This document shows, one piece after another, positions 7,861-16,055 of a stretch of 21,868 bases of DNA. The notes under the pieces were generated by a model. The model did not search any database, was not told the origin of the DNA, and saw nothing but the letters and a program-made list of their open reading frames with translations. Source of the stretch: Bacillota bacterium (GTDB lineage Bacteria > Bacillota > Clostridia > Oscillospirales > Ruminococcaceae); the NCBI GenBank assembly GCA_023429685.1, contig JAEZDF010000125.1:1-21868 (forward strand), read 5' to 3'. Numbering within the stretch: the first letter of the stretch is position 1; each line of letters starts with the position of its first letter. A program made the translations under genes and the position numbers.

Positions 7861-7906
7861 GCACCCCGCCCACAATGCGCATTTTCGCGCATTGTGGGCG
7901 GGGTGC
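7861..7906. repeat. Perfect 20-bp hairpin between regulator and importer operons
   Basis: Arms 7861-7880 (GCACCCCGCCCACAATGCGC) and 7887-7906 are exact inverse complements around a 6-base loop (ATTTTC). No T-run follows on either strand, so it is not a canonical intrinsic terminator, but on the minus strand it directly follows the regulator's terminator. It may be a second-stage terminator, an RNA-stabilising hairpin, or a dispersed palindromic element. Confidence 0.8.
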
Positions 7907-7913
7907 TTGGGAT

Positions 7914-7947
7914 ACAAAAAACCGCCCGAAACAACGTTCGGACGGTT
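7914..7947 (-). terminator. Terminator of the binding protein-kinase-regulator operon
   Basis: On the minus strand AACCGTCCGAA (7937-7947) pairs with TTCGGGCGGTT (7920-7930), with one G-T pair, followed by a T-rich tract. It lies 20 bases after the stop codon of the response regulator gene. Confidence 0.88.
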
Positions 7948-7966
7948 TTATAACAAATACAAGTGC

Positions 7967-9586
7967 TTAGGCTGAGGGCTTGCCAAGCAGTTCGCGGTAC
8001 TCCGACGGTGTCATTCCGACGTACCGTTTAAACAGCTTGGAGAAATAGTGTGGGTTCGGGATGCCCACAAGATCGGCGACTTCGTACGCCTTGTATTCCG
8101 CACTGCCGAGCAGATCCTTAGCGCGCGCGATGCGAATCTCGTTTAGATAATCCACAAAGTTGACCCCCAGCTCCTTTTTAAACAGGCGGCTGATATAGGA
8201 CGGGCTTGCGTAAACCTCCGCCGCCACCTGCCCGAGCGTGACGGGCTGGGCGTAGTTTTGGTTTAGGTAGTCCACCGTGCGGCGTAGCAAAAGCTTCATG
8301 CTACCGGCGGCATACTCCGCTATCTTTGCCGCTGCGCGGCGCACAATGCTCTCGAGTAGCCCGTTTAGATCGGCGGTGCTGTCGCATCGCTCAATCATCT
8401 GGTACAGGTTCTCCTCCCCCGCATTCTGGGGCAGCCGCGCGTCACTTGTTAGTATGGCGGACGCGCGAATGGTGTTGATGACGGTGATGGTGTCAAAATA
8501 AAACTTGCGGATATACTCCTTGTCTGTAATCCCCATACTGTTGATGCAGCCCAGCAGCTCGTGCGCACAGGCGGACGCGCCGTCTGCGTCACCGTCCTTG
8601 ACCAGCTCAAAGATGCGTGAACGCAGCTCGTAAAGTCTGTGGTCGTCTGTGGCGTTTTCCGCCGCCTCGTCACAGAATATCAGCGCGTTATCGCCTAGGT
8701 AAAACTTACGCGCAAGCGCTTCGCAGCACTCGTGAAACCGACCACACAGATCCTCCATCCCCTGGCCCTCGTGCGAAACGGCAAGCGACAGGGTAAACCC
8801 GAAGCATTGCTTTACCACCTGCTGCAGCGCGTAGCAGCACTCGCGCACCGGCTGCCCCTGAAGCTGGGTGGTGCGCGGCATCAAAATAAACACCATTCGC
8901 CTTGAGTTGATGAACACCGTCTGCACACTGCCAAGGTCGCCGAAGGTTTCATCAAACGCGCTGGCTACCCCGTAGCGGGCTAAGGTTCCCGCGCTCTCCT
9001 CCGGCTCGTCGGTGCTCTCCTGACGATATTCGCACTCTGCCGCAATTAGCACAAAGCGCCCGATGGAAAGCCCGAGCTGACGTCCCTCCTCGGGTATCAT
9101 CTCGCCGGTTACACCGGTAAGCAGGTTGTACAGGTAGCGCTCGCGGATAACGGGCAGGTTTTTTTCGTACATCTGCCGGATGCGCTCAGTCTCGCTGTCG
9201 GCGGAGCTTTGCTCCTTCAGCGACTGCACCGCGCGGCGCACTACATCGTACAGCTGCTCGATGCGGGTAGGCTTTAGAATAAAATCAAACGCCTCGAGCT
9301 TGATTGCCTGATAGGCATAATCAAAATCGCGGTAGCCAGTTAAAATGATGATTCGGCTGTTGGGTACCACCTGCCGGATGTTGCGCACCATTGTCAGCCC
9401 GTCCATCTGCGGCATCTTAATATCGGTGATGACGATATCGGGGCGCAGACGCTCAATCAGCTGAACGCCCTGCTGTCCGTCGCTTGCCTCGCCGCAGATG
9501 GTACAGCCGAGCTGCTCCCAGTTTAAAACACTTTTTATGCCCTTGCGTATGATTGGTTCGTCGTCGATGATAACGGTTTTATACAT
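7967..9586 (-). CDS. YesN-like response regulator with AraC-type DNA-binding domain
   Basis: Cytoplasmic response regulator, probably the partner of the histidine kinase encoded 48 bases upstream. The receiver domain covers residues 1-125: acidic pair DDE (8-10), phosphoacceptor Asp55 in VITDIKMPQMDG, the conserved T in ILTGYRDFDYA, and the K in FILKPT. A long middle region (about 150-420) of no clear family follows. The C-terminus (about 435-539) carries two AraC helix-turn-helix units, including VTLGQVAAEVYASPSYISRL and the signature-like IARAKDLLGSAEYKAYEVAD then PHYFSKLFKRYVGMTPSEYR. Length 539, typical for the YesN class. The ATG at 9586 has AGGAGG 7 bases upstream. Likely target: the importer operon starting at 7585, and perhaps its own operon; this rests on position and on known YesMN/LplABC pairings. 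Confidence 0.93.
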   Translation of the reverse strand: MYKTVIIDDEPIIRKGIKSVLNWEQLGCTICGEASDGQQGVQLIERLRPDIVITDIKMPQMDGLTMVRNIRQVVPNSRIIILTGYRDFDYAYQAIKLEAFDFILKPTRIEQLYDVVRRAVQSLKEQSSADSETERIRQMYEKNLPVIRERYLYNLLTGVTGEMIPEEGRQLGLSIGRFVLIAAECEYRQESTDEPEESAGTLARYGVASAFDETFGDLGSVQTVFINSRRMVFILMPRTTQLQGQPVRECCYALQQVVKQCFGFTLSLAVSHEGQGMEDLCGRFHECCEALARKFYLGDNALIFCDEAAENATDDHRLYELRSRIFELVKDGDADGASACAHELLGCINSMGITDKEYIRKFYFDTITVINTIRASAILTSDARLPQNAGEENLYQMIERCDSTADLNGLLESIVRRAAAKIAEYAAGSMKLLLRRTVDYLNQNYAQPVTLGQVAAEVYASPSYISRLFKKELGVNFVDYLNEIRIARAKDLLGSAEYKAYEVADLVGIPNPHYFSKLFKRYVGMTPSEYRELLGKPSA

Positions 9587-9634
9587 AGACGCCTCCTTTA
9601 TGTCATAGCCAGTTGAGTGTGTGTACGACGATTG

Positions 9635-11503
9635 CTACGTGATCAAACCTTCTGTGGGCCTTACGGGTATCACCACCACAGCGCGGGTGAACACATCCTT
9701 TTCGCTCTGTATCCGCAGCCCGTACTGTGTCCCATAAAACAGCTTGATGCGTCGGTTGATGTTATCAAGTCCTACGCTTTTACGCTTCGTATTATCCTTT
9801 TGAGCAAAGTAAGCGCTGTCGTCCATGGCAAGTCGCTCGTTAATCTGCTCTAGCTCCTGCTCGTCAAGACCTGTGCCGTTATCCTCTACCGTGATATGTA
9901 ACAGGTCGTACTGCACGTGCGCTTTGATGGTAACCACACAGGGTCTGCCTGCGTTTTCTACCCCGTGGTAGATTGCGTTCTCCACCAGCGGCTGAATCAG
10001 CAGCTTTGGCAGCTTAACGGGAAGTGCCGCCGGCTCGATTGACTGCTCAACCCGTAGCCGGTCCTCAAACCGCTTTGTTAGGATGAAGATGAAGTTGTCG
10101 ATGTAGCGCAGCTCCTCCTCAAACGTAATACAGCCGCTGCCACGCATAATTCCCGCTTCCATCAGCGACGAAAGCGCCGTAATGGTTTTGCTTATCTCGG
10201 GCATGTTGCCAAGTATCGCCATCCAATTGATGGTCTCGAGCGTATTAAATAAAAAGTGGGGGTTAATCTGGGATTGTAGTGCCTTCAGCTCCGCCTCGCG
10301 GCGGGTAAGCTGTTCGCGGTACACCCATTTTTCCAGTGTCGAGATATCCCGTGCCATGCGGTTAAAGGCGTCCCCCATAAAGCCGAGCTCATCCTTTCGC
10401 GCAAGGGAGAGCTGCACGTTCTCCTCCCCGCGCTGCAGGCGCTCCATCGCCCGAACCAGTTTTGAGAGCGCGCCGACGATATCCACCGCCATAAACAGAC
10501 CAATCAGCGACATAAACGCCACCGCGACAACACAGGCAAGGATGATTACGCGCCGTATTTCATACGCGTCTCTATACAGACTCTCGAGCGAGATACTCGA
10601 AACCGCCATCCAGTTGAGTTCCTTAATCGCGGTATAGGTCACAAGCCGTTTGTTGCTTACGTCCTCCGTCCATCCGCTGGTGCCTTTGCTCACAAACTCT
10701 GGCATCGCGGTGGATTCATCCAGCCTCTTCTCCAGCATCACAGCTCCATCCGGGGACAAGATGCGCACATTGCTAATATCGTCGCTGATAATACCCTCAA
10801 ACGCATTCGCCAGATACTGCGGGTCTACGAGAATAACTAGCGTGCCGGTTCTGTGGTAGGTATCGTGGTGATACATGGCGCGCGCGAGCATGATGTTTTT
10901 GACCACGCCGTTCTCGGTGTCCATATACCACAGCGGCTCGCCCTTGGCGGTGGCGGCCATGGTCTGCACCTTAGAAATCAACTCTGGGTGGTCGTCAACA
11001 AGCGTTCGTAGGGTTGCGTTAGACAGGCTATTGTTGGCGTAAAAGTTCACGCGGTTGCTTGCAAATAAACCGACAGAAAACAGTCCTTCGCGGCTTGATA
11101 TGGTGTTTTTGAGGATACCGCCGATTGCAAGGTCAATGTCATAACTTTTTAGCGCGTTACGGTCATCAATATTCTGATCAATCAGCTTATAGATGCGCGC
11201 ATCGGATAATAAATCTGCCGAGACGCTCTCGATAGAAGCGGCACAGTCGGTAAGCCGCAGCCCCACCATCTGCAGAATATCCTGCGAATACTGCACCGAT
11301 TTTGTTTTGAGCGCCTCCTCGGTGCTACGGTAGCTGATAAAGCTGATGGTAACCAGCGGAATAAGGATAAGGATGTTAAGCACCGACACCAGCTTTATTT
11401 TAATCGGCAGGTTGCGGTAAAAGGTTTTTGCGCCGCGCAACGGTCGTTTTATCATCGCCCAAAGGGGGTGCGGCTGCGGTGCGGATGTGTTTGCTTCTTT
11501 CAT
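9635..11503 (-). CDS. YesM-like sensor histidine kinase
   Basis: Membrane sensor kinase (HisKA-independent, LytS/YesM class) that should phosphorylate the YesN-like regulator downstream. From the ATG at 11503 it has 622 residues: membrane helix 1 at about 35-56, an extracellular sensor region of about 260 residues (dCache-like in size), helix 2 at about 318-341, HAMP at about 343-393, and the His_kinase motif QINPHFLFNTLETINWM with the phosphoacceptor His near 416. The ATPase domain shows the N box VENAIYHGVENAG and DNGTGLDEQEL. The frame allows a GTG at 11539, but the ATG has AAAGGAT about 9 bases upstream and gives a normal N-terminus. It follows the membrane-anchored binding protein gene by 135 bases, and that protein is its likely input partner. 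Confidence 0.94.
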   Translation of the reverse strand: MKEANTSAPQPHPLWAMIKRPLRGAKTFYRNLPIKIKLVSVLNILILIPLVTISFISYRSTEEALKTKSVQYSQDILQMVGLRLTDCAASIESVSADLLSDARIYKLIDQNIDDRNALKSYDIDLAIGGILKNTISSREGLFSVGLFASNRVNFYANNSLSNATLRTLVDDHPELISKVQTMAATAKGEPLWYMDTENGVVKNIMLARAMYHHDTYHRTGTLVILVDPQYLANAFEGIISDDISNVRILSPDGAVMLEKRLDESTAMPEFVSKGTSGWTEDVSNKRLVTYTAIKELNWMAVSSISLESLYRDAYEIRRVIILACVVAVAFMSLIGLFMAVDIVGALSKLVRAMERLQRGEENVQLSLARKDELGFMGDAFNRMARDISTLEKWVYREQLTRREAELKALQSQINPHFLFNTLETINWMAILGNMPEISKTITALSSLMEAGIMRGSGCITFEEELRYIDNFIFILTKRFEDRLRVEQSIEPAALPVKLPKLLIQPLVENAIYHGVENAGRPCVVTIKAHVQYDLLHITVEDNGTGLDEQELEQINERLAMDDSAYFAQKDNTKRKSVGLDNINRRIKLFYGTQYGLRIQSEKDVFTRAVVVIPVRPTEGLIT

Positions 11504-11522
11504 ACCGCTTTCATCCTTTCCG

Positions 11523-11562
11523 GGCGTGACACGCCCCACGAAAAAACAGGGGGCGTAACGCC
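11523..11562 (-). repeat. Imperfect hairpin in the binding protein-kinase intergenic region
   Basis: GGCGTGACACGCCCC (11523-11537) and GGGGCGTAACGCC (11550-11562) pair imperfectly, with a small internal bulge and a 12-base loop. In the minus-strand transcript it lies between the binding protein stop and the kinase ribosome binding site. No T-run follows, so it may tune the expression ratio rather than end transcription. Confidence 0.5.
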
Positions 11563-11638
11563 GTTTGCCGTGCGAGTGGTCTGTGTGCGGCTGTTTTTGT
11601 CAAAAGACGGTCCTTGGGTCACTGCCAGTATAATACCG

Positions 11639-13027
11639 TTACCCGTTGGCATTGATGGCCTCCGCCCAAAGCTCCTCGGGCGTTACCCTACCCTGAAGCA
11701 TATGGGGAAACTGCTTGATAATATAATCCTCCCACACCGTGCGGTCAATAAAGCTGTCGGCAGGTCCCACCAGTGCGTTTGCCGCATTAACGAGCGTAAG
11801 CCCCTTTTGGGTGAGGCGGTTGTAGGTGATATGATACTTCTCTATATTCACATTGCTGATCATACCCGTCTGCTCGGCAAGTGCCGCCGCCGTTTGTTCC
11901 GACGCCAAATAGCGCAGCAGCTTTTGCACCGCCGCGGTCTTTTTGGGGTCGCGCATCGCCTTATTGCTGGCGTAAAAGATGCCGCAGCCCATACCGTACA
12001 CCATGTCAGACGAAGTCTGGGTGCCGCTTACGGTTGGGAACGGGATGATATCCACCGACGGGTCGGACACCACGTCAGGAATAAACCACGAGCCCTGCAC
12101 AAGCATTGCCGCCTTTTTCTCGGTAAACAGATTATTGCGCTCCGAGCTTGTTAGGGTGTAGTAGTCCTCGGGGAACGCGCCGTTTTGGTACAGCTCGCGC
12201 ATCAGGTACATCGCCTGTATGTAGCAGTCGCTCACGCGACCGTCCTGTATCGGGTTTTCCACTCCCTGCTTGCCGCCCGTCATCATAACAAGGTTTTGGT
12301 ACAGGTAGCTGCCCTCCGCCTCGCTGTTGTACGCGATGGGGATTACGCCTTTGCCGCGCAGTACCCGAACCGCTCTCAGCAGCTCCTCGTAGGTAGCGGG
12401 CACCTCCAGTTCGTACTTCTCAAAGATGTCCGTATTCACAAACAGAGCTTCGAAGATAATCTCTACCGGCAGTCCGTAGACGCGGTTATCAAACGTGACA
12501 TACTGCCACATCTCTTTGTTAAAGCTGTGCTTAAATGCAAGGCTTGTCTGCTTAGGGGCATAGGAATCCGTCCCACTCGACGAATCCTTTTTGCAGCTGT
12601 TATAATCGGGGTACTGACCGTTTTCGTCGGGGCTTGCATCGATCAAGGCGGTTAGCTCGGCAACCTTACCCGCCTCAATCAGGCTGCGGATATCCGAGCC
12701 GGGCCACAGCCCGAACACATCGGGGTCGTCGCCCAGCGCAAACCGTGTTTTAATGCCCGGCAAAAAATCATCTCCGAAAACCGAGACGTTTTTGATTGTA
12801 ATACCGGGGTTTTCCTCCATAAACTGATCCAGCAGCTCCTGAATCAGCTGCGCGCGACCGTCTAAGCCACCCCAGCTGTTCATGAAAACAAGCTCGATCT
12901 TCTTTTCGGGCTGGGTCGCTGTCGTCTCGGCAATGGGCGCCGTGCCCGTTTGTATAACCTGTATGGAGATAATAATCATCGCCGCGACAATCAGTAAAAA
13001 TACAATTAGCCATCCGTAACGTTTCAT
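11639..13027 (-). CDS. Membrane-anchored family 1 extracellular solute-binding protein, probable sensor partner
   Basis: A 462-residue extracellular binding protein of the MalE/UgpB-like family 1. The N-terminus MKRYGWLIVFLLIVAAMIII is a single membrane segment with no lipobox cysteine, so it is probably anchored rather than lipidated. Family features include IELVFMNSWGG at the start of the fold, FGLWPGSDIRSLIEAGKVAE, the hinge-like NRVYGLPVEIIFEALFVNTD, and AAMLVQGSWF. The ATG at 13027 has GGGAGGG about 8 bases upstream; an open frame extends further upstream through the promoter and is not used. It starts the operon with the YesM-like kinase and YesN-like regulator and is unlike the LplA-type protein of the importer, so I infer a role in signal detection, comparable to XylFII with LytS. 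A transport role with other permeases remains possible. Confidence 0.88.
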   Translation of the reverse strand: MKRYGWLIVFLLIVAAMIIISIQVIQTGTAPIAETTATQPEKKIELVFMNSWGGLDGRAQLIQELLDQFMEENPGITIKNVSVFGDDFLPGIKTRFALGDDPDVFGLWPGSDIRSLIEAGKVAELTALIDASPDENGQYPDYNSCKKDSSSGTDSYAPKQTSLAFKHSFNKEMWQYVTFDNRVYGLPVEIIFEALFVNTDIFEKYELEVPATYEELLRAVRVLRGKGVIPIAYNSEAEGSYLYQNLVMMTGGKQGVENPIQDGRVSDCYIQAMYLMRELYQNGAFPEDYYTLTSSERNNLFTEKKAAMLVQGSWFIPDVVSDPSVDIIPFPTVSGTQTSSDMVYGMGCGIFYASNKAMRDPKKTAAVQKLLRYLASEQTAAALAEQTGMISNVNIEKYHITYNRLTQKGLTLVNAANALVGPADSFIDRTVWEDYIIKQFPHMLQGRVTPEELWAEAINANG

Positions 13028-13173
13028 TGTCAACACCCTCCCTTTCGGGGTTTTAATTGTGATAAACAAAGCGTCCCAGTCAGGGTACACTCCGGTGTTG
13101 AGCGTTTGGGTCACATAAACCAGGGGTAGCGGCGAGAAATAACTAGTAATTATAACCAACTCGTGATAATTTT

Positions 13174-13202
13174 ATCATACCTTATTGCGACTGGGATGTC
13201 AA
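13174..13202 (-). promoter_or_regulatory. SigA-type promoter for the binding protein-kinase-regulator operon
   Basis: TTGACA (13197-13202) and TATGAT (13174-13179) on the minus strand with a 17-base spacer. The -35 box begins 4 bases after the stop codon of the editing-protein gene. The leader to the binding protein start is about 140 bases long, with no gene. Confidence 0.8.
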
Positions 13203-13206
13203 TTCA

Positions 13207-13695
13207 CTATATTGTGACAAGCCCCACTGGGGTACCGTGCTCAGCCAAAACACGGCACAGGTCGTCAAACGATAAAAACACCGTCGCGGTGTTGTCGTTA
13301 GGATGCACACCCAGAAACGGTCTTTGCGCAAGGTCGCGGTCAAAAAACACCTCTACCGCCCGCTCCGTATCGTTGAGTGCACCGAACGGGGTGACCTCCC
13401 CTTTTGTAAGCCCAAGGTAACGGCTAAGCCGCTCCTCCGACGCAAAGCTAAGCGCGGTGCAGCCTATCTCCTGCCGTAGCCGTTTCAGGTCAGCACTTTT
13501 GTCTTTATCCATCACCACAAGAAAGTGGCGTTTACCCTTTGCATCACGCAAAAACAGGTTTTTCACCACTGCCTCGCTATGGGGCAGGCGCAGCTGGTCC
13601 AGCTCATCAATCGTAAACACCGCGGGGTGGTCTATCAGCTCGTAGGATATCTCCATGTCGTCGAGTACACGGAGCACACGTTGTTTTTGGCTCAT
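13207..13695 (-). CDS. YbaK/ProX (PrdX)-type aminoacyl-tRNA editing protein
   Basis: A 162-residue single-domain protein of the YbaK/ProX superfamily, free-standing relatives of the ProRS editing domain that hydrolyse mischarged tRNA (typically Ala-tRNA-Pro for ProX/PrdX). Characteristic segments are ELIDHPAVFTIDE (about 20-32), AVVKNLFLRDAKGKRHFLVVM with the conserved Lys of the editing site (about 42-62), and the C-terminal DNTATVFLSFDDL. Length fits the family. The ATG at 13695 has AAAGGAGA about 9 bases upstream; an upstream in-frame ATG near 13713 overlaps that box. It lies between hflC and the sensory operon on the same strand, separated from both by a hairpin and a promoter, with no evident functional link. 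It is called from motifs only, and tRNA specificity is not proven. Confidence 0.88.
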   Translation of the reverse strand: MSQKQRVLRVLDDMEISYELIDHPAVFTIDELDQLRLPHSEAVVKNLFLRDAKGKRHFLVVMDKDKSADLKRLRQEIGCTALSFASEERLSRYLGLTKGEVTPFGALNDTERAVEVFFDRDLAQRPFLGVHPNDNTATVFLSFDDLCRVLAEHGTPVGLVTI

Positions 13696-13728
13696 AAACG
13701 GGTCTCCTTTCATCGTCACTATGCGTTT

Positions 13729-13761
13729 ACACGGCGAAAAGCCGTCTGCTTTTCGCCGTGT
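13729..13761 (-). terminator. Hairpin (14-bp perfect stem) after hflC
   Basis: ACACGGCGAAAAGC (13729-13742) pairs perfectly with GCTTTTCGCCGTGT (13748-13761) around a 5-base loop. It begins 9 bases after the hflC stop and probably ends that transcript, although no T-run follows on the minus strand. Partial read-through into the editing-protein gene, whose own promoter I could not see, is likely. Confidence 0.65.
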
Positions 13762-13770
13762 AGTGTTTTG

Positions 13771-14787
13771 TTATTCTTGATTTGCGCCGAATAGATATTT
13801 TGCAAACTCACTGTCCGGGCTGATGACGATCTTTGCACCGCTGTCGGGCAACGTCTTTTTATAGGTTTCGAGCGTCTTGTAAAACTCGTAAAAATCGGGG
13901 TCTTTGTTGTAGGCACGGTTATAGGTCTCGGCGGCGTCCGCGTCGCCCTTACCGCGTATGCGCTGTGCCTCGGCGTTTGCCTCCGCCCTGATCTTTGCCG
14001 CCTCGTAGTCGGCGCTCGAGCGGATCTTCTCCGCCTCTTCCTTGCCCTCGCTGCGATATTGGCGCGCCATCTGCTCGCGCTCGGTGCGCATGCGGTTGTA
14101 GATGTTCTCGTTGTTCTCGGTGGGCAGGTCGGTGCGGCGTATCTGAATATCCAATACGCGAATGCCGTACTGTGCCATCATTACATTCAGCTCGTCTGTC
14201 TTCTCAACCAGCATCTCGGACACATACTCCTTATCGGAGATCAGCGTCTGGGAGGTGGTTTGACCCACCTTTTCGTTCATTTTAGAGTACATCAAATCCT
14301 CCACACGCTGGCTGGCAGCGGTGACGGTGTTCATCGTAATCTTAAACTGAACGGGGTCTATAATCCACCACTGGGCGTTGTTGTCAAGAATAATCTTCTT
14401 TTTGTCTGATGTAATGACCTCTCTGGGCAGGGTTTCGTAGGTAATCAGGCGGTTGTCGAGCTTTTCTATCTTCTCAATAAACGGAATCTTAAACCGCAGC
14501 CCTGCGCCCTGACGCAGATTGATTGTTTGGTACCGATCGCTGTTTTCCAGTGCGGAAAACTCCTCGGGGGTCAGGTTGTTGACGTCCACTTCAACAATCT
14601 CGCTAAAACGGTATTTAATCACGTGCTCGGTCTCATCCACCGTATAGAACATCTGAGAAATTACAATAAGCACAAACAGGATGATTGCGCCTAATAACAC
14701 AAGCTTGCCTGTTTTACGAAGTGCCTTATCAATATCCACCTGTCGGGGCTGCTGCGCGGAGAAATCCGCGTTATATACGTTATCCAT
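13771..14787 (-). CDS. hflC: SPFH/band 7 membrane protein, HflC-like
   Basis: Membrane-anchored SPFH protein expected to assemble with HflK; in E. coli HflKC surrounds and modulates the FtsH protease. The order is: cytoplasmic tail, one membrane helix (LVLLGAIILFVLIVISQMFYTV, about 30-51), SPFH domain (about 52-230), then a charged alanine-rich helix (EKIRSSADYEAAKIRAEANA onward) typical of the coiled-coil cage, and a short C-terminal tail. The motif EYVSEMLVEKTDELNVMMAQ with GIRVLDIQIRRTDLP fits HflC. I chose the ATG at 14787: the earlier ATG at 14799 directly abuts the AAAGGA box with no spacing, while 14787 lies 12 bases from it. Length 338, near the family norm. It follows hflK by 67 bases on the same transcript. 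Confidence 0.88.
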   Translation of the reverse strand: MDNVYNADFSAQQPRQVDIDKALRKTGKLVLLGAIILFVLIVISQMFYTVDETEHVIKYRFSEIVEVDVNNLTPEEFSALENSDRYQTINLRQGAGLRFKIPFIEKIEKLDNRLITYETLPREVITSDKKKIILDNNAQWWIIDPVQFKITMNTVTAASQRVEDLMYSKMNEKVGQTTSQTLISDKEYVSEMLVEKTDELNVMMAQYGIRVLDIQIRRTDLPTENNENIYNRMRTEREQMARQYRSEGKEEAEKIRSSADYEAAKIRAEANAEAQRIRGKGDADAAETYNRAYNKDPDFYEFYKTLETYKKTLPDSGAKIVISPDSEFAKYLFGANQE

Positions 14788-14854
14788 ATTAGTAATCATT
14801 CCTTTCTAGGTGACCTTTGTTGACTTCAAACGTTGCGTGAAAGCCTTTTTTCAC

Positions 14855-15775
14855 CTAACTATTCATGCTAAACAGCTTCATGCCGTTCTGATCATCCATG
14901 ATGTAGATGTCCACACCCTTTAGGATTTCGGACATCGTTTCGAGGTACATTCTGGCGCGAGTTGTTCGGGTGCCTTCTGCGTACCGCTCGTACAACTGCT
15001 CGTACGCGGTAACCTCCGCCTCGGCCGCCGCCACACGGTTTGCCGCATAGGCATTTGCTGTGTTCACCAGCGTAGCCGCCTCACCGCGCGCCTCGGGGAT
15101 TACCTCGTTGCGGTAGGCGTTTGCCTCGTTGATGTATGCGTTCTTGTCCTCGATAGCACCCGCCACGTCGCGGAACGCCGCTTCCACCTCGGCAGGCGGG
15201 TTTACGTCCTGCAGCTGTACGTTTACAATCTTCAGTCCGCTTTCATACTTGTCGCACAGCTGCTGCAGGTCGGCAAGGATCTCGCTCTGCACGCCTGACT
15301 TGTTTTCGGTCAGCGATTCATCTAGAGTATGGCTTGCCACCACGCGGCGAATTGCCGACTCTGCAATTACGCGCAACGTAGACTCGATGCTGTTGATTTT
15401 AAACAGATAGTTTTTGGAGTCCTTAATCTGATACTGCACGATGGTCTCGACCAGCGCGATGTTCTCGTCGCCCGTAAGCATCTTCGCCGATTCGTAGTCC
15501 TCTACAAACTCGTTGGGGCGTACCGTTGTAAACCCAAACTCCATGCGATAGACGCCGTTGACATCCACCACCGTTTTCTCGTCGATAAACGGAATCTTAA
15601 AGCTGATGCCCGGGCGGGTCACCGTCTCTATGTACCTGCCAAAACGCTGAATTACAACCTCCTGCCCTGTGTTGACCGTGTAAAAGGAGTTAACAAACAA
15701 CACGATCACCGCAATGACAATCAAGGCTGCGACAATCAGGCTGGTTGTGGTTTTCTTTTTGCTGGAATTGTTCAT
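14855..15775 (-). CDS. hflK: SPFH/band 7 membrane protein, HflK-like
   Basis: Partner of HflC in the SPFH membrane complex. The 306 residues start with MNNSSKKKTTTSLIVAALIV, a short basic tail and one membrane helix (about 12-32). The SPFH domain begins at YTVNTGQEVVIQRFGRYIET and contains RPGISFKIPFIDEK. The sequence VQLQDVNPPAEVEAAFRDVA (about 205-224) is the HflK/stomatin signature, followed by the coiled-coil region NEANAYRNEVIPEARGEA. It is shorter than E. coli HflK (419 residues) and lacks the Gly-rich N-terminal extension, which is usual outside Proteobacteria. Its ATG has AAAGGAAC about 10 bases upstream. First gene of the hflKC unit; the promoter is at 15937-15965 and leaves a leader of about 155 bases with a CCCGCG/CGCGGG hairpin. 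Confidence 0.9.
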   Translation of the reverse strand: MNNSSKKKTTTSLIVAALIVIAVIVLFVNSFYTVNTGQEVVIQRFGRYIETVTRPGISFKIPFIDEKTVVDVNGVYRMEFGFTTVRPNEFVEDYESAKMLTGDENIALVETIVQYQIKDSKNYLFKINSIESTLRVIAESAIRRVVASHTLDESLTENKSGVQSEILADLQQLCDKYESGLKIVNVQLQDVNPPAEVEAAFRDVAGAIEDKNAYINEANAYRNEVIPEARGEAATLVNTANAYAANRVAAAEAEVTAYEQLYERYAEGTRTTRARMYLETMSEILKGVDIYIMDDQNGMKLFSMNS

Positions 15776-15936
15776 ATATCCATCGTTCCTTTCCCTTATG
15801 CTTATTTCTTACAGTGTAGTACGAATCCAGTTTAAAACCGCTCAAGCGCAAAGCGTTACGCCCGCGTAAAACCTTGCAACCGCGCGGGTTTGATGAGGTG
15901 CTAACGGATTGTGCTTTGGCGCATTAAAACGAAATC

Positions 15937-15965
15937 AGTATATCACGTTGCAAACTGGGTTGCAA
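15937..15965 (-). promoter_or_regulatory. SigA-type promoter for hflK-hflC
   Basis: On the minus strand TTGCAA (15960-15965) and TATACT (15937-15942) are separated by 17 bases. The sequence between them contains a second TTGCAA (15947-15952), making a short direct repeat that could be an operator. Confidence 0.6.
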
Positions 15966-15977
15966 GCCGTATGTCCC

Positions 15978-16006
15978 TTGCGTCGGTGCTTTAGGCGTGT
16001 TACAAT
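15978..16006 (+). promoter_or_regulatory. SigA-type promoter for the PfkB-family kinase gene
   Basis: TTGCGT (15978-15983) and TACAAT (16001-16006) with a 17-base spacer, 50 bases upstream of the kinase ATG. It is back to back with the hflK promoter; the two -35 boxes are only about 12 bases apart. Confidence 0.6.
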
Positions 16007-16055
16007 TGCCGTAACGCAGCCCAAATATTAGTATCTTAGAGCGAGGTAAAACAGT

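Noticed and set aside
7652..7882. A 76-codon open frame on the minus strand upstream of the first permease
   Set aside because: It starts inside the 20-bp hairpin, has no convincing ribosome binding site and no recognisable protein features. The region is better explained as regulatory.
11468..12154. A 228-codon open frame on the plus strand opposite the membrane-anchored binding protein and kinase start
   Set aside because: It is antisense to well-supported genes, and its composition (many His, Arg and Cys) is that of an opposite-strand shadow.
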